From positions 88,934,334 to 88,998,333 of the forward strand of contig JAUPFV010000004.1 of NCBI GenBank assembly GCA_036936605.1: a DNA stretch of 64,000 nucleotides, in the 5' to 3' direction. The position numbers and the translations under genes were made by a program. Below the pieces are notes generated by a model. It did not search any database. It saw only the letters and a program-made list of their open reading frames with translations, and was not told the origin of the DNA. Every line of letters begins with the position of its first letter. The stretch's first letter is position 1. This document shows positions 56,878 through 64,000 of this stretch, piece after piece. Origin of the DNA: Limnanthes douglasii subsp. nivea (Eukaryota; Streptophyta; Magnoliopsida; Brassicales; Limnanthaceae).

Positions 56878-59800
56878 TTACTTCCAGTACGAGTTGGTGT
56901 CATCATCATTTAGGAAAAAATTAAACATTTCTTCTCTGAAGTCAAGAACCATATCTTTATCGTAAGTGTCCTGCACAAATCCATGTTGGATAATATCTCT
57001 AGCGTATTGGCAGACAAAAATACCACAGTCAAGGGTGTCAGGTTTTTGTTGTGGATTTTTTCTGTAATTTCTCACCTTCCACTCTGTCCTTGTAGTAGGT
57101 AGGTATCCTTTATCCAGTAGATACTTAATCTGGTTATAATAATTCGTGTCAGAAATCAGCACAAATACTTATACTGTGGATGTCAAACAATTCGCAGCCT
57201 ATATTGCAAATTTTATTAGGATATTCTGCGAATTGAATGAAACTCAAACGCATTACATTTTCAAACAAATATCAAGACTTCTAGTTGCCAACAATTCTCA
57301 GGACAACATGGGAATTGTTTGCATTTAAATACAACTGATTTGGTCATAGTTTGCATGATATCCTGATTATTGTTTTTAAAATGTGTTTAAAAGTAATTGT
57401 AACAGTTAGGAGTTTTACCAACTGGTTATGTGTCTTTGTTGTGTGGTCCGTCGCTTTGATTTTAGGCAGCAGTGGGTTTTAGTTTGTTGTCGACCTGCCG
57501 TCTACATCAATGACGAGCAATGTCCAATGGTTTATCTGGTCCTTCGTCTCGGTGCATATTGGAATGATGATGAGGTTGAGGTTTTTAGGCGCTTTGCTAA
57601 AAACTGTGTCGACTAAATTTTTTACTTCCCACCCTAATTCCATATTATGTTGCATTCAAGGAAGAGTACATTACAACGAGAACATGCGAGGAACTTTGAA
57701 ATTTACCTTAGTTAAACTTACCGTAGTCATGCCTGAAATCATTACGCAGTCATAATATACTCCTGGAACACCTTTACATGGAACTTTTAAATTTACTTCT
57801 ACGAGCATCTTTCGAATCCAAGCATCCACAACATATGAAACAAGTTGTTTATTTACGTTAAATATGAAAGACTTTTTTAAAACATTAAAAAGAGAGTTGG
57901 TTGACAATTCGATACCTTTACGTCCAGCTCTAGTTCAAAAGGTAGCGCCAGCACATCACTCGTTTGCACACTAATTCCATAGGAAAATTTAGACGATGGT
58001 AAATTCCATACTATTGGCTCAATGGTGTCATACTCAAAGGCTTTAATTATCTATATTTTTTTGTATTCTGCGATATCGATACGATTAGTTGTCTGTGTTT
58101 TCTTTGGCCAGATGGTGAATTTTACTTTTGGCGGTTGACGTTCTGTTATAATTATTTATTCCTCTTCCTCTGATCTGTCGCTGGATGCTGTGTTGGTGTC
58201 AGTAGATTAAAAGTGGGCTCCTCTATCTCTTTACTTGACTTGAGCTTATAGAATAAAAAAAATTAAAAGAGTGTATCAGGCATTACAATATTAACTTCCC
58301 CAAACAAGTCGCATGATAACATGCGAATTTTTTGGGTTCCAGTTGAATATAATACACGATAACTATCACGATATCATGGGAATTGTTCGAGTTTCTACTA
58401 AAATAAAATGTTGAACAATTTGCAGGCTATCCTGATATTTTTTTGTAAATCGTCTCTCATGATATGCTGTAAAATTATTTAAAATAGCCCTTACCACAGG
58501 GTCAGCAACAACTGATGTCGTTGACTGGTTCGGCATAATCTCTGGATCGTGTCGGCAAAAATCATTTATGTCATCCTCCGACATATTCTCCAAAGACCAT
58601 TGTATTACGCCATCGTAATATACATTATCAATTTCATTTAAAAATGTCTATGAAACTTGAGTGTCAATACAATCAATTGAGCATCGGGTAAACATATTGT
58701 GTTATCGTTCGACTCTAGAGCTTGCGGTTGATTCGGTACTAGTACTACAATTTGACCTTGGCTTAGCAATTCTGACTTTGCGTAGGACACTGTTGGTCTT
58801 TAAGGTACATCTCCGTCTTGGTTTTGGTCTTCTAACGATGATTTTCCCTGGCTAAGAAGTTCCAACTTCTCACAGGGATTGACAGATTCTGACTATCTCA
58901 GAGCTACGTCTTGTGTTAGCCTTTCTCTCTTTGCCACAGTTATGTGTTGTTGTTGTTGTTCTTGATTCTGTTGTTCTTGTTCTTCTTGTTGGTGTTGTTT
59001 TTGTTCTTGTTGCTGTTGTTGTTGTTGTTATTTTGTTATCTGTCGGGCTGCTGTTTCATACAAAATTCAAAATAAAAAGGTGGAGGGGTTAAGCATACTG
59101 CAGTCTAAGTTGCAAACAAGTCGCATGCTGACCTGAGAATTGTTTGAGATCAGAAGGTCAAACAAATCGCATGCTAACATGGGAGTTGTTTTAGATCAAA
59201 ATATCAAACAACTCGCATGCTAACATGCGATCTGTGTGATACCCAACTCAATATAATATATAACAAGTCCCAGGATATCCTGAGAATTGTTTGGACAGTA
59301 CTACACAATAGTCCTGAGATTTGTTTGAAAGTTATCCTAATTCGATTTGTTTGAATATGTATACAATGATAAAACCCCCTGACTGTTTTAAATACATACA
59401 CTAATTTTGTTTGAATATGTATACAACAATAAACATTATTATAGAAACAATCTCATCACAACAATAAATAAGATATTTGAATCTTGGTGTACTTTTGATC
59501 CACTTACATCCTCACGGGTATCTGGGTCTGTACGTCCAGAAACTTTTGCTGCCACTTCCTTCTCACGAGCTTCCACCTCCTTAGCTCTATTTTGTTCGCA
59601 GCCTATCTCCTCTGCTATGTGAAGTACGAGCTGTTGGTCATTCGGAAGAGACTCGTGTCTTTCTTTCTCCGTTGGAGGACTCAGAACTGTGGTTACCTTC
59701 TGTGTAGGAGAAGACTTGTATGTTTGTCTCTCCGTTGTGTCCATCTCTATGGATACCACCAACTCTTCCTGTATCTTACCAGATGATACTGGTACGGGTG

Positions 59801-61991
59801 AATGGTTCCCATCATCATCCCTCTATTTCGGCAATACTCCATCATGTTTTTCAGCATCCTGCATTTGCATGTCTTGATTCGAGTCCTTATCCTGATTTTC
59901 AGCTGGCACAGATGCCTGTAATTCAGTGGACGTCGCTTCAGATGGCAATGCTGGTAGTCCAGGTACCTTCTCAATTGCAGAGCTTTCAATTTGGCAAATT
60001 GGTTGAGAGAGAGCATTGTGGAGTTGTTGTGCTTCAAGCTCCGCTATCTTCAATTTTAATTCTTCCAGCTGAAAAATTAATAGCAGACGTTTTATAACAT
60101 ATTACGTGCTGATTAGAGCGATTATATAAGGCTCAATTTTACTTACTTCTTTTGCTTATTTTTTTATCTTTCTCTCGTACTTGTTCTTATCGGTGTATGT
60201 CTTCAAACGCTTTGATTCCCCTACAGTTGCAGACGTATTTGGAGTAGCTGCTCTACGTTTGAGGACAAAATTACCGATTGTGTCACTCATACTAGTGGTG
60301 CCCTCGTCCTCGGGTTCCTGCCGGGATGTGCCGATCGGCGTTGGTGGCGCTGGGGGAGTCTTTGTGGTTGGGGTCTGAGTGATATCACCTGATTCGATTC
60401 TTATTGTTTCTATGATGCTCGTTTCCTTGGTTTTGGGGCTGTGCTTTTCTTCCTTTTCTTTGGTCTTTCTTCTAGTGAAAGAGATTCAACATCTGCATCT
60501 CCACTATCTACTGTTCCTCCGAAAGCCTCACTTTCAGCCTCAGTAAGACATAGTGGACCTTCCAAAACCTACCAACAGAGGAACATGAAAGTAAATAGTT
60601 GCATGCGGTTTTTTTGGAAAATATCAGGATATAGACAGACAGATTTTTTTTCCAAACAGTTCGCATGATATCCTGATAGTTGTTTGGAATTTTATCAGCT
60701 TGGAGTTGCAAACAAGTCGCATGATACCATGCGAATTTTTTGCAACTCTATCACCTATTAGGTTTCTAGCATCTCTCAGGTTTCCCTGAGCATTGTTTGC
60801 AAATTATAAGCTGCGAATTGTTTGATACCTTAATTATATAGAATACCAAACATAACGCAGGGTAGGCTGCGAATTGTTTGATACCTTAGTTTAATAGAAT
60901 ACCAAACAAAACTCATGATGGGCTGCAAATTGTTTGCAACCCGAATTCAATACCTATATAGATCATACCTGATCATCTTTTAGATTGGGTATTCTAACAA
61001 GCAACGACACGGTAGATGCTTGACACTCTAATCCCAACCATTTGAAAAACCTTGGGATCAAGGTCGGCTTTGCTACCTCTAGCCCGATTATTGAGTGCTC
61101 TATGATGAAGGGCTGCATTGGAACAAGTATTATCATCAAGATGCTCTGTACATAACTAATATTTATACTGAATAAATCAAACTTACAATTAGAAGGGAGA
61201 CGCAGCCGACGACTCTATCAGGTTTTTCGATAGCTAAGCAACTCCTTATAGACTGGAGAAGCTTGAACACTATTAATCCGGACCAGTTGTAATTGTTTAT
61301 TTTGCTGAGGTCTTCAACAAAATAAAGCGTATTCCAACCCAGGATATCTCCAGATACGGAGAAGAATAGGATTGAGCACAAAAACTGTATCAACAGCCGT
61401 GCAACATCTTCCAACTCATGCTCCTCCCCTTCGCTTATGGCTCTTTCTATACTTGCCTGTAAAACCCACGACAACACGCTATGTTTGTAAAGTACAGCAT
61501 CATGCTTTATAAGATGAAGTCTATTTTACAGGTACCTTTAAAATGGAATTCGTTATTGTTTTAGCATTTTTCGGTCCTATCTTCCTGGACGTTTTACCCA
61601 TGAAGTATTTCTTCATCATCCTCGATTCGTCCTCCTCGCCGTTTACGTATTTGTTGTGAAATGCTCTGAATTTTGTTAACGACATTTCCTTTGTGCCATG
61701 CTTCATCCCGAATATGACCTTCACATCGTCTGCAGTTAGTTTCACAAAGTTTGAGCCAATAAGGAAGGCGTCTTCATCGACGGAGAACCTTTCCACAACA
61801 TATTGAATGATCGAATAGAATTTCTTCTTCGGCAGCTCTGCCACATTACGGATGTCGAAAGCTGTTTTCAAAAGCGTGTAGAAGGGTGTGTTTCTTACAG
61901 CTTCGATGCGGGCACGGGTAATACGGTTCTCTTTCAACAGTTTGAGAAGGCTCACCAATCCTGACGTGTAATAGCTTGGTTTTGTTGTCAT
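56878..61991 (-). CDS. Multi-exon Ulp1-type (C48) cysteine protease gene, probably transposon-derived, possibly decayed
   Basis: Coding blocks on the minus strand: E1 61991-61536 (ATG, MTTKPSYYTSGLVSLLKLLK; KLTADDVKVIFGMKH), 79-bp GT-AG intron, E2 61456-61187 (GDILGWNTLYFVEDLSKI; ends at a GTAAGT donor), E3 about 61125-60968 (LIPRFFKWLGLE), and E4 about 60570-60150 with RPKKRKK, NLS-like. Charged and coiled blocks follow at 60070-59510, a poly-Gln block at 59031-58640 and a further block at 58593-58440. The protease comes last: HWTLLVID with the catalytic His (codon 57527-57529), then in 57162-56878 a DCGIFVCQYARDI segment with the catalytic Cys. Ulp1 proteases process SUMO-like modifiers; plant transposons have captured such domains. 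A stop soon after the His block (near 57481), where the acidic residue is expected, suggests decay or an unrecognised splice. Exon borders beyond E2 are approximate. Confidence 0.7.
58944..59031 (-). repeat. CAA/CAG microsatellite encoding a poly-Gln tract
   Basis: Imperfect (TTG/TGT/TTC)n on the plus strand; on the minus strand a run of Gln with Glu and His interruptions in the middle of the Ulp1-type gene. An in-frame stop lies just 5' of it on that strand, probably before the exon begins. Confidence 0.75.
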
Positions 61992-62900
61992 ACTTCCTGC
62001 ACAAACACAAATCAGTTGGAGTGTCACAGCTTGTCGCATGATAAGCTACGAACTGCCTATTTATCAGTTGGAATATCACACAACTCGCATGCCAAGCTGC
62101 GAACTGCCTATCTATCAGCCCGATTTTGCAAACAATTCGCATGCTGGCCTGCGAATTGTTTGCATATATAAGCTGCGAACTGTATGCACACATTCAATCA
62201 AGCTGCGAATTGCTATGAACTATAAACAGAGATGAAGTTGTGAATTTTTTGCATCTTACGTGATGAAGATGCGAACTGTACTACAACACACACGTACAGG
62301 CTGCAAACTGTTCTATTTTTTACATGCACGTTGTAGGGATCTGGGAAATATCGAAACAACACCAAAATCAACAATCAACTACCTAATGCACATCTAACAT
62401 ACATCACAATTCTCAGGAAAGTATCAACATTACATGCAACCTAACTTCTCCCCTGGGTTCGACGATAAACCCAGAAACTAACTGACCAACTGTCATCACT
62501 AAATACTTGATTCCTATAAAAAAAACGTCGATCGTGAAATAACAGAAACAAGTGGTTCGAAGTCATCAAAAACGCAAAAAAATACATATTCCACGGGAAT
62601 GCTTACCTGGTTACTGCAAAACACTGTAGTTTCACCGGCCGTCGACCACTTGACGGAGTACAATAGGGTAACCTGTACAATTTCAGTGAGGGTTCGACGA
62701 ACGACTGATTTGGAGAGAGGCTCGAAGGGTTTCTGGTTGGAGAGATAGGCTGGAAGTCGAACAGTTTCTTTTCTAGTGGTTTCTAAAAAAATTAGACGTG
62801 TTTGGGTTGGTTTAGGGTGATGAGAAGGGAGGGAAAAGTGTTCGAATTGAAAAATTGGTATATATAGTCGGGAGTAATTTCATCCAAAATTTAAGTGGAT
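61992..62900. other. Upstream region of the Ulp1-type gene
   Basis: A tgcag acceptor-like sequence lies immediately before the E1 ATG, so a non-coding first exon further upstream (toward 62640-62830) is possible. Contains the palindromic repeats to about 62330. No clear promoter element recognised beyond TA-rich sequence near 62860. Confidence 0.4.
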
Positions 62901-62916
62901 GTACTAAATAACACTA

Positions 62917-63048
62917 TCCAAAATTTGGGTACTACCGGATAATTACATACTTGAGCAGGTATTTACTGGTACTTTTCTCTTATCCAAAATTTGGGTACTA
63001 CCAGATAATTACATACTTGAGCGGGTATTTACTAGTATTTTTCTCTTA
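62917..63048. repeat. 66-bp tandem repeat, two copies
   Basis: tccaaaatttgggtactacc starts at 62917 and 62983; the copies differ at a few sites. A partial, more diverged unit precedes at about 62882. Confidence 0.9.
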
Positions 63049-63240
63049 ATACAATCCGCCCGTTTAATTTTATACATAGTTTAAGTTTATTTTTATTATC
63101 CCATTGTTCATAAATTAAAAAATATATTAAAAGTAAAATTTAATATTCTTCATTATTTTTCATCGTATTACTTTTTATAAAAAGAAAAAACAACTGTCTT
63201 CGTAATTTCATATTCGTATATTAAGATTAAGCCTACATGT

Positions 63241-63475
63241 ACGATTGAACGATTGAAGGGGTATGAATTTCTGTCTGCTACAACTATAAGCCTAAAAAGA
63301 TTAGGCCCGAACTTTTTTGAAGAATTCCTTACGGAGGAAGAACAGGTTCTTTCGTTAATCTTCCCAAGAGCTTATTCTGCTTCGCAAAGGTTGTATAGAG
63401 TTCAGATTTGGTATTTGGATATTATTTATATCAATGCTTTGATCAATCATGAATGATTTGGTTATACGTAAAGGT
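63241..63475 (+). pseudogene. ycf2: Plastid-derived fragment: 3' end of ycf2 (NUPT)
   Basis: The plus strand encodes [40 protein letters not shown], then [13 protein letters not shown] and a stop. I recognise this as the C-terminus of plastid Ycf2 ([35 protein letters not shown]) with several substitutions. Only about the last 70 codons remain, without promoter or neighbouring plastid genes, so this is a nuclear plastid insertion and not a gene. Ycf2 itself acts in chloroplast protein import; no function is expected here. Confidence 0.8.
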
Positions 63476-63495
63476 AAATTTTTCCTAAATGATGG

Positions 63496-63906
63496 GGTAA
63501 AAAACACTCTTAGTCTTCCATGTTTACCACTTGTATCAACATAGTCCTTTTCGTTTACTTCTGCATAAACTTCATATTTTTCGTTTTAAAAATTTACAAA
63601 TATAGTCCTCCGTACATATAAACCATTTAAAACCTGACACGTGACACTTAAATTCTAAGTTTTGTATCACTTTTGGTCCCTAAATATCAAGTTTTGTATC
63701 AGTTTTGGTCTTCCGGAATATGCAAAAGGACTAATCGTGCAAATTTTTAAAATGTAAAGGATGAGTTTTATACAAAAATGAACGAAAATAACTATATTGA
63801 TTCAAGTGGTAAACATGAGGGATGAGTTTTATACAGAAGTGAACGAAAATAACTATATTGATAAAAGTGGTAAACATGAAGGATTAACAGTGCTTTTTAG
63901 CGTAAA
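63496..63906. mobile_element. MITE with inverted terminal arms and one repeated arm
   Basis: The left end (ggtaaaaaacactcttagtc, catgtttaccacttgtatca) and the right end (gctttttagcgta, gataaaagtggtaaacatga) are inverted copies. The right side carries the arm segment (gaacgaaaataactatattg) twice, about 65 bases apart, at 63781 and 63846. No coding capacity. Target duplication not identified. Confidence 0.7.
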
Positions 63907-63979
63907 AAATACTTCTGATCATATCAGTCAAAAAAAATATTATACAGATAAGACATGACATGTAATATAATAAACGTCT

Positions 63980-64000
63980 CCTCTTTCTTTCTTTCTTTCC
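63980..64000. repeat. CT-rich microsatellite at window edge
   Basis: tctttctttctttcc, a (TTTC)n run cut by the window end. Confidence 0.8.

Larger units (their letters stand above)
56490..62330. repeat. Dispersed ~35-bp imperfect palindromes, about 20 copies
   Basis: Consensus: CAAACAATTCGCATG, a few bases, then GCGAATTGTTTG. Best copy: a perfect 15-bp inverted repeat with an 8-base centre at 62127-62164. Others lie at about 56490, 56565, 56618, 56660, 57183, 57262, 58300, 58340, 58410, 59112-59146, 59158, 59203, 59262, 60651-60688, 60705-60746, 60850, 60902, 62028 and 62070, with half-copies to 62300. They lie almost entirely between coding blocks and in the flanks of the Ulp1-type gene. 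Confidence 0.88.

Noticed and set aside
57428..57616. Plus-strand open frame with HW-like motif (QQWVLVCC)
   Set aside because: The minus strand of the same bases encodes the well-fitting Ulp1 block PKNLNLIIIPICTE...HWTLLVID, continuing to the Cys block.
56490..62330. CRISPR-like array of spaced repeats
   Set aside because: Spacing is irregular, repeats are imperfect palindromes of varied length, intervening sequence includes coding exons, and the context is a plant nuclear gene.

Overview
The window is nuclear DNA of a flowering plant, probably a eudicot, from a gene-poor, transposon-rich region. The evidence is an intact plant-type tRNA-Glu(CTC), Tat-clade Ty3/gypsy elements with dual RNase H, a plant-type LINE, a Ty1/copia relic, FAR1/MULE-type transposase remains, a Ulp1-type (C48) multi-exon gene, a plastid ycf2 fragment and a cysteine synthase pseudogene. 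The species cannot be named from the sequence alone.

Layout. 1-2.3 kb: decayed minus-strand relative of the Ulp1-type gene found again at 57-62 kb, with intronic ~43-bp repeats. 3457-13909: Tat element A (plus strand), complete but mutated. 14.1-17.8 kb: a long inverted-repeat element, a 1.06-kb tandem duplication, gypsy RT scraps and a 348-bp MITE with an 11-bp target duplication. 17.8-21.8 kb: MULE/FAR1-type transposase relic. 23.5-28.0 kb: minus-strand LINE with an internal 834-bp tandem duplication. 28-31 kb: AT-rich, with a cysteine synthase fragment near 30.4 kb. 31.0-37.1 kb: a 4.48-kb tandem duplication carrying tRNA-Glu and a copia element. 37080-56.2 kb: old, truncated Tat element C (minus strand), interrupted at 38440-48937 by the very young Tat element B (minus strand). 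56.9-62.0 kb: Ulp1-type gene. 62-64 kb: its upstream region, a 66-bp tandem repeat, a ycf2 fragment and a MITE.

How the parts fit. A, B and C share one plan: LTR, PBS, gag-protease, an in-frame UAG, then pol (RT, RNase H, second RNase H, integrase). A convergent antisense gene with one intron lies between pol and the 3' LTR. In A and B that gene has its own TATA box and G-box at conserved spacing; C has lost this part. Between pol and the antisense gene all three keep a three-hairpin module. B has 5-bp perfect target duplications and LTRs differing at one site by eye, and looks recently mobile.

The two least explained signals are the ~20 short inverted repeats scattered through non-coding parts of the 57-62 kb gene, and the paired hairpins and promoter of the antisense gene in the Tat elements. 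Similarities were recognised by reading, not by database search.
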